A DNA stretch of 64,000 nt from Lichenicoccus sp965213775 (GTDB lineage: Bacteria; Pseudomonadota; Alphaproteobacteria; Acetobacterales; Acetobacteraceae): assembly GCA_965213775.1 (NCBI GenBank), contig CBDCAC010000008.1, forward strand, positions 90,939 to 154,938, read 5' to 3'. The position numbers were made by a program, and so were the translations under genes. Shown here one piece after another: positions 52,724-61,099 of this stretch. The notes under the pieces are model-generated. The model was not told the DNA's origin, ran no database searches, and saw only the letters and a program-made list of their open reading frames with translations. Every line of letters starts with the position of its first letter. Positions within the stretch are counted from its first letter, which is position 1.

Positions 52724-53629
52724 TCACTTCGCCTCATGCTCGAGCGCGTGACGCGCTGCGGCCAGTTCGGCCGGGTCCGCCGCCGCCGGGGGCGCTAGCG
52801 AGAGTCGCTCGATCGCCTCGACCAGCGCCTCGACGACGACCAGGTGGGTGAACCACTTGCTGTTGCCAGGCACGGCGAACCAGGGCGCTTCCGGCCGGGC
52901 GGTCTCGATGATCGCCTGCTCGTAGGCATCCTGGTAGCGGTCCCACAGCGCGCGCTCCTCGAGGTCGGCGGCGGAGAACTTCCAGTATTTCGCGGTATCG
53001 TCGAGGCGTGCGAGCAGGCGCTGGCGCTGCTCCTCGCGGGAGATGTGCAGGAAGAATTTCAGCGGCACGATGCCCTGGCGCGCCACGTAGCGTTCGAAGC
53101 TGCGTATGTCCTTGTAGCGATGCTGCCAGAAGCGTTCCCGGCTGCCGCGCGCCTTCGATGTCGGGCTCAGCGCGTCGGGCAGATGCTGCGCCTCAAGCAC
53201 CTGATGGTGCACCCGCGTGACCAGCACCTCCTCGTAGTGGCTGCGGTTGAAGATGCCGATCTGGCCGCGCGACGGCAGGGCGCGATGGATCCGCCATAGA
53301 TAATCGTGCGCGAGCTCGACCGGTCCCGGCTGCTTGAACGAGGTGACGCTCACCCCCTGCGGGTTGACGCCCGACATGACGTGTCGGATGGTGCCGTCCT
53401 TGCCGCCGCAATCCATCGCCTGGAACACCGCCAGCAGCGCCCAGCGTCCGTTCGCGTACAGCTCGCGCTGCAGCTCGGCGAGGCGCTCGACGCCGGCGGC
53501 GAGGCGCTCGGTTCCCTCCTGCTTGTCGATCCCGCCGGTGTCGTCCGGATCGGCATCGGCGAGCCGGAACTTGCGCCCGTCGCTGATCCGGTAGCGGGCG
53601 GCCAGCGAGCGTTGCCGCTTTTCGGGCAT
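52724..53629 (-). CDS. ppk2: Polyphosphate kinase 2 family protein
   Basis: A 301-residue PPK2-type polyphosphate:nucleotide phosphotransferase. Walker A is AMDCGGKDGTIRHV (Cys-Gly replacing the usual Ala-Ala), followed by FKQPGPVELAHDYLWRIH, the Walker-B-like FNRSHYEEVLVTRV and the lid region FFLHISREEQRQRL. It uses polyphosphate to phosphorylate a nucleoside mono- or diphosphate; which nucleotide is not evident. It lies 5 bp downstream of an SDR gene on the same strand, but a functional link is not obvious. Confidence 0.92.
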   Translation of the reverse strand: MPEKRQRSLAARYRISDGRKFRLADADPDDTGGIDKQEGTERLAAGVERLAELQRELYANGRWALLAVFQAMDCGGKDGTIRHVMSGVNPQGVSVTSFKQPGPVELAHDYLWRIHRALPSRGQIGIFNRSHYEEVLVTRVHHQVLEAQHLPDALSPTSKARGSRERFWQHRYKDIRSFERYVARQGIVPLKFFLHISREEQRQRLLARLDDTAKYWKFSAADLEERALWDRYQDAYEQAIIETARPEAPWFAVPGNSKWFTHLVVVEALVEAIERLSLAPPAAADPAELAAARHALEHEAK

Positions 53630-53634
53630 CGGCT

Positions 53635-54411
53635 TCAGGCCGCCGCCGCAGGATCGCGCTTGACGGTGAGCGCGCTCGGCGCCTGGCAGGTGGGCATCAG
53701 CTCGATCCGGTTGACGTTCACGTGCGGGGGCAGCCCCACCACCCAGGCGACGCTCTCGGCGATGTCCTCGGGGGTCAGCGGCACGGTGCCCTGGTAGAGC
53801 TGCGCCGCGCGCGCGGCATCGCCGAAGCGCACCTGGCTGAACTCGCTGCCGCCGCCGCACAGGCCGGGCTCGATGTCGGTCACGCGCACGTTGCGCCCGA
53901 CCAGGTCGGCCTTCAGGTTCATCACCAGCTGGCGCACGAAGGCCTTGGTCGCGCCGTAGACGTTGCCGCCCGGATAGGGATAGTCGCCGGCGATGCTGCC
54001 GATGGTGACGATGTGGCCGCGGTCGCGCACGACCATGCCGGGCAGCAGCGCGTGGACGGTGCGCATCACGCCGCCGACGTTGGTTGCGACCATCTGCTCC
54101 CAGTCGGGCAGCTTGGCTTCGTGCGCCGGACCCAGACCCAGCGCCAGGCCGGCATTGGCGACCAGCACGTCGACCTCGCGCCAGCCCGGCGGCAGGCAGT
54201 CCGGCAGTGCGGCGACCGCGGCCGCATCGTCCACGTCGAGCGGCAGCGGCAGCAGCGCCGGCCCCAGCGCCTCCGCGAGGGTGCGCAGCCGGTCCTCGCG
54301 TCGCGCGGTGGCGATGACTCGGTGTCCGTCGCGCACGAAGCGCTCGGCGATCGCCCGGCCGAAGCCGGAGCTGGCGCCGGTCACCAGGACGGTGTGGCGG
54401 GGGTCGGGCAT
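53635..54411 (-). CDS. SDR oxidoreductase, YdfG-like
   Basis: A 258-residue classical SDR. The NADP-binding TGASSGFGRAIAERF motif, VLVANAGLALG, and catalytic VYGATKAF (Tyr-x3-Lys) match the YdfG group of NADP-dependent 3-hydroxy acid or serine dehydrogenases. VTDIEPGLCGGGSEFSQVRF and INR-like VNRIELMPTCQ near the C-terminus are also typical. The substrate is inferred from family only. The stop lies 5 bp before the ppk2 start. Confidence 0.87.
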   Translation of the reverse strand: MPDPRHTVLVTGASSGFGRAIAERFVRDGHRVIATARREDRLRTLAEALGPALLPLPLDVDDAAAVAALPDCLPPGWREVDVLVANAGLALGLGPAHEAKLPDWEQMVATNVGGVMRTVHALLPGMVVRDRGHIVTIGSIAGDYPYPGGNVYGATKAFVRQLVMNLKADLVGRNVRVTDIEPGLCGGGSEFSQVRFGDAARAAQLYQGTVPLTPEDIAESVAWVVGLPPHVNVNRIELMPTCQAPSALTVKRDPAAAA

Positions 54412-54560
54412 CTTCGCCTCCTCGAGCTCACCGTCTCAACGCCGCATCGCGCGCGAGGTTGTCCGCGCGGGCCGGTTCGGCGGACGCGCCGGCCGTCCCA
54501 AAACCGCGACCGCGGCACGACCCGCTTGCGCGCCCGCGCGGTTCTGCCACATCTGATGGC

Positions 54561-55142
54561 ATGTTCTCGTTGCAGCCCGACCTCGATGCCGGCCTCACCG
54601 GCCGCCTGCTGATCGCGATGCCGGCCCTGGTGTCCTCGCCGTTCGCCCAGGCGGTGGTGTTCCTGTGCGCGCACTCGACCGAAGACGGGGCCATGGGGTT
54701 GGTGGTCAACCGCCGCCTGAACCAGCCCGGCTTCGACGAGCTGCTGGAGCAGCTCGGCGTCGCGCCCACCCCGCCGCGGCGCCGGATCACGCTGTGCGCG
54801 GGCGGCCCGGTGGAGAACTCGCGCGGCTTCGTGCTGCACAGCGCCGACTGGACCGGGGACGGCAGCCTCGCGGTCGACGACGGCATCGTGCTGACAGCGA
54901 GCCTGGACGTGCTCAAGGTGATCGCCGACGGATCGGGGCCGCGGCACGCGCTGCTGGCACTCGGTCACGCCACCTGGGCGCCGGGACAGCTCGAGGAGGA
55001 GATCCAGCAGAACGCCTGGCTGTCGGCGCCATCGAGCGACAAGATCCTGTTCGGCACCGACCACGAGAGCAAGTGGCGGCGCGCGCTGGGCTCGCTCAAC
55101 ATCGACCCGATCCGCCTGTCCAGCCGGGTGGGGCATGCCTGA
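54561..55142 (+). CDS. YqgE/AlgH family protein
   Basis: A 193-residue protein of the YqgE/AlgH family: LTGRLLIAMPALVSSPFAQAV, FLCAHSTEDGAMGLVVNRRL, GGPVENSRGFVLHSADW, and LLALGHATWAPGQLEEEIQQN NAW-type C-terminus. No enzymatic role is established; the family is linked to transcriptional effects in pseudomonads. The ATG at 54561 matches the family N-terminus. It is followed by a palindromic element. Confidence 0.92.
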   Translation: MFSLQPDLDAGLTGRLLIAMPALVSSPFAQAVVFLCAHSTEDGAMGLVVNRRLNQPGFDELLEQLGVAPTPPRRRITLCAGGPVENSRGFVLHSADWTGDGSLAVDDGIVLTASLDVLKVIADGSGPRHALLALGHATWAPGQLEEEIQQNAWLSAPSSDKILFGTDHESKWRRALGSLNIDPIRLSSRVGHA

Positions 55143-55163
55143 TCGGCTTGGGCTGCCGAGAAG

Positions 55164-55266
55164 GCAAGGCAAGGGCTCCGCCCTTGACCTGTTGGGGCCG
55201 GCGGCCCCAAACCCCACATCTATGAGGCCGCCTTTGATGGGGTCCAGGGAGCGAAGCCCCTTGTCT
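55164..55266. repeat. Dispersed palindromic element, complete copy 8
   Basis: CAAGGGCTCCGCCCTTG, ACC, TTGGGGCCGGCGGCCCCAA form the left half, closely matching copy 4. The core ATCTATGAGG is shortened. The right half has CGCCTTTGATGGGGTCC and GGGAGCGAAGCCCCTTGTC. It lies between convergent yqgE and GT2 genes. Confidence 0.8.
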
Positions 55267-55274
55267 CCGCCGCG

Positions 55275-56219
55275 CTAGCTCACCTTGCGGATCTGCATGA
55301 CGTGCGAGGCGATCGCCGGGATCGCCAGATAGGCCAGCCGCTTGACCTCCTTGCGGCCGCGGGCGACGGAGTCCAGCACCAGGCCGCAGACGAAGGAGAG
55401 AAAGGAGAGCATCACCAGCCCGGTGGCGAGCACCGCACTCGGCAGCCGCGGCACCAGCCTGGTGCGCAGGAACTCGAACACGACCGGCATGCCGAGCAGC
55501 AGGCCGGCGATCAGCAGCGCCAGCCCGATCAGCGAGAAGAACTGCAGCGGCCGCTCCTGCTTCACCAGGGTGACGATGGTGCGCAGGATGCGCACCCCAT
55601 CGGTGTAGGTGCGCAGCTTCGACGCGGAGCCGGCGGGACGGTCCCGGTAGGCGGTGCTGAGCTCGCTGACCGGCATGCCGAGCTCGAGAGCGTGCACGGT
55701 GAACTCGGTCTCGGTCTCGAACCCCGAGGACAGGGCCGGGAACGACTTGACGAAGCGTCGCGAGAACACCCGGTAGCCGGACAGCATGTCGCTCACCCGG
55801 TTGCCGAAGATGTAGCGCACCATGCCGGTGAGCATGACGTTGCCGAACTTGTGCCCGGGCCGGTAGGCGGCCTTGATCTCGGTGACGCGGGCGCCGTTGA
55901 CCATGTCGAGCTGCTCGTCGACCAGCAGCTTGATCATGCGTGACGCGTCGCGGGCCTCGTAGGTGTCGTCGCCGTCCACCAGGACGTAGATGTCCGCCTC
56001 GATGTCGGCGAACATGCGACGCACCACGTAGCCCTTGCCGCGCAGCATCTCGCGTCGGACCACGGCGCCGGCGGCGCGCGCCGCGGCCGCCGTATCATCC
56101 TCGGAGTCGTTGTCGTAGACGTGGATTGTCGCGTTCGGCAGCTGCGTCCGGAAGTCGCGGATCACCTTCGAAATCGTTATTTCTTCGTTGTAGCACGGGA
56201 TCAGCACCGCGATCTGCAT
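55275..56219 (-). CDS. Family 2 glycosyltransferase with C-terminal membrane helices
   Basis: A 314-residue GT2 enzyme of dolichyl/undecaprenyl-phosphate sugar synthase type. IAVLIPCYNEEITISKVIRD is the nucleotide-binding strand, VDGDDTYEARD the D-x-D metal site, and SGYRVFSRRFVKSFP the acceptor-side motif. Two C-terminal helices (FFSLIGLALLIAGLLLGMPV, LPSAVLATGLVMLSFLSFVCGL) anchor it in the membrane. It probably makes a lipid-linked sugar used by a GT39/83-like transferase; such a candidate is the divergent neighbour at 56402. Confidence 0.9.
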   Translation of the reverse strand: MQIAVLIPCYNEEITISKVIRDFRTQLPNATIHVYDNDSEDDTAAAARAAGAVVRREMLRGKGYVVRRMFADIEADIYVLVDGDDTYEARDASRMIKLLVDEQLDMVNGARVTEIKAAYRPGHKFGNVMLTGMVRYIFGNRVSDMLSGYRVFSRRFVKSFPALSSGFETETEFTVHALELGMPVSELSTAYRDRPAGSASKLRTYTDGVRILRTIVTLVKQERPLQFFSLIGLALLIAGLLLGMPVVFEFLRTRLVPRLPSAVLATGLVMLSFLSFVCGLVLDSVARGRKEVKRLAYLAIPAIASHVMQIRKVS

Positions 56220-56401
56220 GGTCTCGAAGCCTTCACTGGATAATTTCGCCGTGTGCAGTGCGCTTCTTGCGCCATGACTGTGCTATGCGGCGCACACCTC
56301 AAATAGCGCCTTGAAGAAGGCACAGATACCGACCTCGATCAAGGGGCGGGACCTCGCACTCGATCGATGACTATGCCCAGCCACTTCTCGATAGGACGTG
56401 A

Positions 56402-58084
56402 ATGTCTTCATCCAACCGCTTCTCGCCGATACAGCGCCTGCTCGCCGGGGCCCAGGGGGCGTCCGGGCCGCAGGGGGCGCTCGGGCCGCAGGGGGCGCTC
56501 GGGCCGCAGGGGGCGCTAGGGCCGCAGGGGGCGCTCGTCCCGCCGGCCGGACTGCTGCTGCTCGCCTGCGTGTCGATCGGCATCAGCCTTGCCCTGCCCG
56601 CCGGCTTCGCCGGCTGGGACGACCTGCATTACGTGCAGGCGGCGCAGAGCTGGCTCACCGTCGGCGTGCACGTGCCAGCCAATCACTGGGGCACCCGCCT
56701 GCCCTACGTGCTTACGCTCGCCGGCAGCATCCGACTGTTCGGCATGACGGTGCTCGCGCTCACGGTGCCGAACACGATCCTGTTCGCGCTGCTGCTGCTG
56801 CTGCTCTGGCGTATCGCGGGCCAGGTCTATGGCGGCGCCACCGCCTTCTGCGCCGCGCTGGCGGTGGTCATCACGCCGCTGTTCGTGCGCATGCCGACCA
56901 CCTACTACCCCGAGGTGATGGAGGCGATGTGCGCCGCCGCCGCCACCAGCCTGGTGCTGTCGGCGCTGCCGAAGCCGGCGCTGCGCGCCAGGGCATGGCT
57001 GCTGGTCGCGGCCGGCCTGTGCGGCGGCTGCGGCATCCTGGTGCGGCAGACCGCGCTGGCGATGCCGGTCGCCCTCAGCGTGCTGATCGCCCTCTCCGAC
57101 CGCACGCTGGCCGATCGCACGCCGGCCGACCGCACGCGTCGCGCCGCGGGCAGCGTGCTGCTGCTGGCCTGCGGCTACGCGACGCCGGTGGCGCTGGAGT
57201 CGCTGTTCTACCTGCTGCTGACCGGCCATCCGCTGGAGCGGCTGCAGATCGACAGCCGGCACGTGCTGATCGCCAGCGCCCACCTGCGCGGCGGCACCTA
57301 CAGCGGCGGCTCGCCGCTGTTCAACTGGGACCTGGAGTCGCGCTGGGACGTGCCCTCGCTGATCCGGGCACCCTGGACCATCAACCCGCTGCTCCGCATC
57401 TTCACCAGCCCGGGGCTGCTGCTGACGCCGTGGCTGTGCGTGCTGGGCGGCCTCGTCGCCTGGCGGCTGCCCGGCCGCGGCCGCGACTACGCGCTGTTCG
57501 CCGCCACCGGCCTGCTGCTGCAGTATCTGCTCAACACCTTCGTGCTGGCGATCGCCCCGGACACCCGCTACTTCACCGTCAGCGTGGCGCTGGCGATGCC
57601 GCTGGCGGGCCTGCTGCTGTCGCGGCTGCGCCCGAGGCTGCTGATCCCGGCGGCGGCGCTGCTGGCGGCGCCGACCCTGCTGGTCATGCTGCTCGAACCC
57701 TCGCCGGCGCACCTGATGCCGGCGCTGCAGCGCTTCGCCTCGCGCGACCAGCCGGTGCACATCTCGCCGCAGCTGCGCGACGCCGCCGCCATCCTGCTCG
57801 CCGACCGTCCCGACCTCGCGCGCCACGTCACGATGGATCTGCATCGCAGCCAGGTGCCGGTGGGCGATCTCGCGGTGGTCGACGCCTATGGCTGGACCGG
57901 CGCCCGCGACCGCGGCTGCGGCAACGGGGTCAAGCAGTGGCAGCCGGTCGACAGCGCCTCGGCCGCGGGACCGGCCTGGACCGTGCTCGACCGGTCGGGC
58001 CTGGCGCATCTGCTGCCATCCAGCCTGTCGGCGCATTTCGACCGCCGCGAGGATCGGCTGGGACTGGTGCGGCGCGCCTGCTGA
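56402..58084 (+). CDS. GT39-like polytopic membrane glycosyltransferase with collagen-like N-terminus
   Basis: A 560-residue membrane protein with about ten helices and the ArnT/PMT-like layout: an acidic motif in the first periplasmic loop (FAGWDDLHYVQAAQSWL), later helices, and a C-terminal periplasmic domain of about 130 residues. Such enzymes transfer sugars from lipid carriers to surface molecules. Residues 16-45 are ten Gly-x-y triplets (GAQGAS then GPQGAL four times), encoded by an 18-bp tandem repeat, before the first helix. Another short repeat (DRTLADRTPADRTRR) lies in a loop. It is divergent from a GT2 gene that could supply its lipid-linked donor. Confidence 0.78.
   Translation: MSSSNRFSPIQRLLAGAQGASGPQGALGPQGALGPQGALGPQGALVPPAGLLLLACVSIGISLALPAGFAGWDDLHYVQAAQSWLTVGVHVPANHWGTRLPYVLTLAGSIRLFGMTVLALTVPNTILFALLLLLLWRIAGQVYGGATAFCAALAVVITPLFVRMPTTYYPEVMEAMCAAAATSLVLSALPKPALRARAWLLVAAGLCGGCGILVRQTALAMPVALSVLIALSDRTLADRTPADRTRRAAGSVLLLACGYATPVALESLFYLLLTGHPLERLQIDSRHVLIASAHLRGGTYSGGSPLFNWDLESRWDVPSLIRAPWTINPLLRIFTSPGLLLTPWLCVLGGLVAWRLPGRGRDYALFAATGLLLQYLLNTFVLAIAPDTRYFTVSVALAMPLAGLLLSRLRPRLLIPAAALLAAPTLLVMLLEPSPAHLMPALQRFASRDQPVHISPQLRDAAAILLADRPDLARHVTMDLHRSQVPVGDLAVVDAYGWTGARDRGCGNGVKQWQPVDSASAAGPAWTVLDRSGLAHLLPSSLSAHFDRREDRLGLVRRAC
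56447..56536 (+). repeat. 18-bp tandem repeat coding for Gly-x-y triplets, five copies
   Basis: One degenerate and four near-perfect units of GGGCCGCAGGGGGCGCTC fill 90 bp (degenerate unit 56447-56464, then 56465-56482, 56483-56500, 56501-56518, 56519-56536). They encode GAQGAS and GPQGAL repeats in frame. Confidence 0.95.
57098..57142 (+). repeat. 15-bp in-frame repeat in the GT39-like gene
   Basis: GACCGCACGCTGGCC, GATCGCACGCCGGCC and GACCGCACGCGTCGC are three related 15-bp units encoding DRTLA, DRTPA and DRTRR in a loop between membrane helices. Confidence 0.75.
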
Positions 58085-58100
58085 ACCCGTTCGCGGCGCG

Positions 58101-58967
58101 CTACCAGCGAAAGCCGGGGATCGACGCCGACGGCGACAGGCCCGCCGCCGCCGCCTCGGCGGCCGCCAGCGCGGCATCGTCGCCGATCAGCTCGGCGTGG
58201 ATGCCGCCCAGCACCCAGCAGGAGGCCAGACCCGCCGCAGCGGCGCCGGCGATGTCGGTGGCCAGCGCGTCGCCCACCGCGAGGATGCCGGCGGCCGGCA
58301 GGTCGAGCATCGAACGGACGATCCGGTAGACCTCCGGGAACGGCTTGCCGATCGAGCGCACGCTGCCGCCGAACTGCTCGTAGCGTCGCGACAGCGTGCC
58401 GGCGCAGAGGATGCGCCGGCCGCCGCGCACGATCTCCAGGTCAGGGTTGGCGCACAGCATCGGCAGGCCGCGCGCCGCGCAGGCCCGCAGCAGCGGCAGG
58501 TAGGGATCCGCGCCGGCCCGCGCGTCCTCGTCGTCGGGCCCGGTATTGAGCAGGAAGTCGGCCGCGTCGGGATCGTGCACGAGATCGAGATCGAGCCCCT
58601 CGAACAGGTCGGCGTCCTTGGCCGGCCCGAGATGCAGCAGGCGGCGGCCGAGGGCGGCGAACCAGGGATCCTGGCGCTGGCGCAGCGCCTCGCGGGCCGC
58701 CTCGCCGCTGGTCACGATGCCCTCGTAGAGCGCGTCCTCGATGCCCATCGCGCGCAGCCCCTGCCGCACCGCGCCCGCGCGCCGCGGCGCGTTCGACAGC
58801 AGCACCACCCGCCGGCCCGCCCGGCGCAGCCGCCGCAGGCAGTCGAGCACGCCGGGATAGGGCGAGACCCCGTCATGCACCACCCCCCACAGATCGACGA
58901 TGAAGCCGTCATAGGCGGCGGCGAGATCGCGGACGCCGTCGAGCTGCCGCATCGCGGGCCCGGTCAT
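58101..58967 (-). CDS. HAD-superfamily hydrolase, class IIA (TIGR01459 type)
   Basis: A 288-residue HAD phosphatase. The nucleophile motif is FIVDLWGVVHDGVSPYPG (DxWGVxxDG), motif II is in VVLLSNAPRRAG, the class IIA cap lies between, and the end has FPEVYRIVRSM with the acidic motif VGDALATDIAGAAAAG. This matches the TIGR01459 subgroup, common in alphaproteobacteria with unknown substrate. The gene lies 24 bp downstream of pyrD on the same strand. Confidence 0.9.
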   Translation of the reverse strand: MTGPAMRQLDGVRDLAAAYDGFIVDLWGVVHDGVSPYPGVLDCLRRLRRAGRRVVLLSNAPRRAGAVRQGLRAMGIEDALYEGIVTSGEAAREALRQRQDPWFAALGRRLLHLGPAKDADLFEGLDLDLVHDPDAADFLLNTGPDDEDARAGADPYLPLLRACAARGLPMLCANPDLEIVRGGRRILCAGTLSRRYEQFGGSVRSIGKPFPEVYRIVRSMLDLPAAGILAVGDALATDIAGAAAAGLASCWVLGGIHAELIGDDAALAAAEAAAAGLSPSASIPGFRW

Positions 58968-58991
58968 AGCGGCACGGTCACAGCGGCACTC

Positions 58992-60080
58992 TCACAGCGC
59001 GGTTCCCCTGGCGTCGCCGAGCCGGTCGAGGCCCTCGGCGCGCAGCAGCGCCGACAGGTCGGCGAGCAGGCGGCGCACCAGCTGCGGCCCGTGGGTGACG
59101 AAGCCGGTATAGAGCTGCACCAGGTCGGCTCCGGCGCGCACCTTGTCCAGCACGTGCTCGGCGCGCTCGATGCCGCCGCAGCCGATCAGCGCCAGGCGCC
59201 GGTCGTTGATGCGCGCCACCGCGGCCAGCATGGCGGTGCTGGGGTCGCGCAGCGGTGGCCCGGACAGGCCGCCCGCTTCGCCGGCGTGCGGCGAGCGCAG
59301 TCCCGGCGGCCGCGACAGCGTGGTGTTGGAGACGATCAGCCCGGCAGCACCCCCCGCGATCGCCGCCTCGACGATCGCGGGCAGGGCGGCCTCCGGCAGG
59401 TCGGGTGCGAGCTTGATCAGCAGCGGCCGCGGGGCGGCGGCGGCGGCGGCGATCGCGGCCAGCAGGGCGGTGATCCGCGCCGCGTCCTGCAGGTCGCGCA
59501 GTCCCGGGGTGTTCGGCGAAGACAGGTTGATCACCAGGTAGTCGACCAGGGGTGCGGCGGCGCGCACCAGTGCGGGATAGTCGCGCAGCGGCTCGGCACC
59601 CTGCTTGTTGATGCCCAGATTGAGCCCGACCGGGACGCCCGGCACCCGCCTCAGCCGCGCCAGCCTGCTGAGCACAGCGTCGATGCCCTGGTTGTTGAAG
59701 CCCATGCGGTTGATCACCGCACCGTCCTCGCGCAGCCGGAACAGGCGCGGGCGCGGATTGCCGGACTGCGGCAGCGGCGTCACCGTGCCGGCCTCGACGA
59801 AGCCGAAGCCCAGGCGCGCCAGCGGCCGCACGACCCGCGCATCCTTGTCGAAGCCGGCGGCGATGCCGATCGGGTTGGCGAAATGCAGGCCCAGCGCCTC
59901 GACCGCCAGCGCCGGATCGGGCCGGCCCGCCGCCCGGCCGCCGAGCCCGAGCCTCAGCCCGGCGCTGGCGAGCGCGTGCGCGCGCTCCGGATCGAGGCGG
60001 CGCAGCAGGCGCATCGCGCCGGCATCGACGAGATCGAAGACCGGGAGCCCGGAGCGGGGCGGTTGCTGGGCGTGCGCCAT
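58992..60080 (-). CDS. pyrD: Dihydroorotate dehydrogenase (quinone)
   Basis: A 362-residue class 2 (membrane-associated) DHODH, oxidising dihydroorotate to orotate with ubiquinone in pyrimidine synthesis. FMN and substrate motifs are NPIGIAAGFDKDARV, NRMGFNNQGIDAV, the catalytic Ser in VINLSSPNTPGLRDLQ, KLAPDLPE, and the C-terminal GCGGIERAEHVLDKVRAGAD. The N-terminal helices around AMRLLRRLDPERAH form the quinone and membrane contact. ATG 60080 follows AGGAGAGG, so it is preferred over the ATG at 60170. Confidence 0.95.
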   Translation of the reverse strand: MAHAQQPPRSGLPVFDLVDAGAMRLLRRLDPERAHALASAGLRLGLGGRAAGRPDPALAVEALGLHFANPIGIAAGFDKDARVVRPLARLGFGFVEAGTVTPLPQSGNPRPRLFRLREDGAVINRMGFNNQGIDAVLSRLARLRRVPGVPVGLNLGINKQGAEPLRDYPALVRAAAPLVDYLVINLSSPNTPGLRDLQDAARITALLAAIAAAAAAPRPLLIKLAPDLPEAALPAIVEAAIAGGAAGLIVSNTTLSRPPGLRSPHAGEAGGLSGPPLRDPSTAMLAAVARINDRRLALIGCGGIERAEHVLDKVRAGADLVQLYTGFVTHGPQLVRRLLADLSALLRAEGLDRLGDARGTAL

Positions 60081-60169
60081 CGCCCTCTCCTGCCGCAAGC
60101 GGCGCACGGAGGAAAGCGCCAAACCGGTTCCGGCTTGCCTTGCACCGCGCAAGCCGCGATCCTGGCTCA

Positions 60170-60382
60170 ATGTGGGACGAGCCTTACCTGGAGACCTGTT
60201 GCCGCTCTGCGCTGCACCGCCTGACGCTGGCCGGCGGCAGCGGCCGGCCGCCCGATCCGAAGGACCTGCCCTGCCTGCAGCGGCTGGACGCGATGGGCAT
60301 GGCGGTGTGCCGCGACGGACGCTACCGGATCACCGAGGCGGGCCGGCAGCGGCATGCCTCGGAGATCCTGTCGACCGGCTGA
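60170..60382 (+). CDS. Small winged-helix-like protein of unknown function
   Basis: A 70-residue protein: MWDEPYLETCCRSALHRLTL, then PDPKDLPCLQRLDAMGMAVC and RDGRYRITEAGRQRHASEIL. The C-terminal half (helix, then a short beta hairpin with Arg/Tyr, then helix) resembles the recognition end of a winged-helix domain (as in PadR or MarR wings), so DNA binding is possible. It is divergent from pyrD and followed 10 bp later by the S24-type regulator, suggesting one transcript. Confidence 0.6.
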   Translation: MWDEPYLETCCRSALHRLTLAGGSGRPPDPKDLPCLQRLDAMGMAVCRDGRYRITEAGRQRHASEILSTG

Positions 60383-60392
60383 GGGCGGCCTC

Positions 60393-61046
60393 GTGAAGCA
60401 CGAGGATGTCTGGCGGGCACTCGACACCCTGGCCGCCGAGAAGGGCCTGTCGCCGTCCGGGCTGGCGCGCGCGGCGGGGCTCGATCCCACCGCCTTCAAC
60501 CGCTCCAAGCGCGCCACCCGACAGGGCCGGCTGCGCTGGCCGAGCACCGAGAGCCTGAGCCGGGTGCTCGCCGCCACCGGGGCCAGCCTGGAGAGCTTCA
60601 CCGCCCTGGTCGGCGGCGCCCGCGCGCTGGCCAGCCTGCGTCCGCACCGCGCCGCATTGCCGGCTGGCGGCGAGCGGGTCGCCGGCCGCCGCCTGCCGCA
60701 GGTCGCCTACTCGGCGCTGCAGCAGGGCGAGGACGCCTTCGCGGGCGACGAGCACACCGCGATGCCGATGCAGGCGGAGCCGGGCAGCTACGCCATCTGG
60801 CTCGACACCGACGCCTTCGAGCCGGTGCTGCGCGAGAGCGGGCTGCTGATCGCCTCGCCGGAGGCGCCGGTGCGCACCGGCGACCGGGTGGTGCTGCGCC
60901 GGCATCCCGGGACGATGCTGGCCGGGATCGTCGGCCGGGCGATGCCGGACTGGCTGGAGATCGACGGCTTCGGACGCACCGGCAACGTCGCGCTGCGCAC
61001 CGAGACGATCAGCTGGATGCACCGGATCGGCTGGGCCAGCCTGTAG
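60393..61046 (+). CDS. S24/LexA-like HTH regulator lacking the catalytic dyad
   Basis: A 217-residue protein with an N-terminal HTH (KHEDVWRALDTLAAEKGLSP, SGLARAAGLDPTAFNRSKRA) and a C-terminal S24 peptidase-like domain. In family members the catalytic Ser lies in G-DSMEP and the Lys in MAKEL. Here the aligned segments read TDAFEP (A141) and MLAGIV (G178). The dyad is therefore gone, although the GDRVV fold motif remains. It should be a repressor that cannot self-cleave. The GTG at 60393 matches family N-termini. Confidence 0.85.
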   Translation: MKHEDVWRALDTLAAEKGLSPSGLARAAGLDPTAFNRSKRATRQGRLRWPSTESLSRVLAATGASLESFTALVGGARALASLRPHRAALPAGGERVAGRRLPQVAYSALQQGEDAFAGDEHTAMPMQAEPGSYAIWLDTDAFEPVLRESGLLIASPEAPVRTGDRVVLRRHPGTMLAGIVGRAMPDWLEIDGFGRTGNVALRTETISWMHRIGWASL

Positions 61047-61069
61047 CCCAAGCCTGTAGCCCAAGCCTG
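61038..61069 (+). repeat. 13-bp tandem duplication across the S24-type gene stop codon
   Basis: AGCCTGTAGCCCA at 61038-61050 is repeated at 61051-61063 with a partial third copy. The first unit includes the TAG stop codon (61044-61046). Confidence 0.75.
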
Positions 61070-61099
61070 CAGCGGCAACGACGCCGGCCGGCTCGCGGC

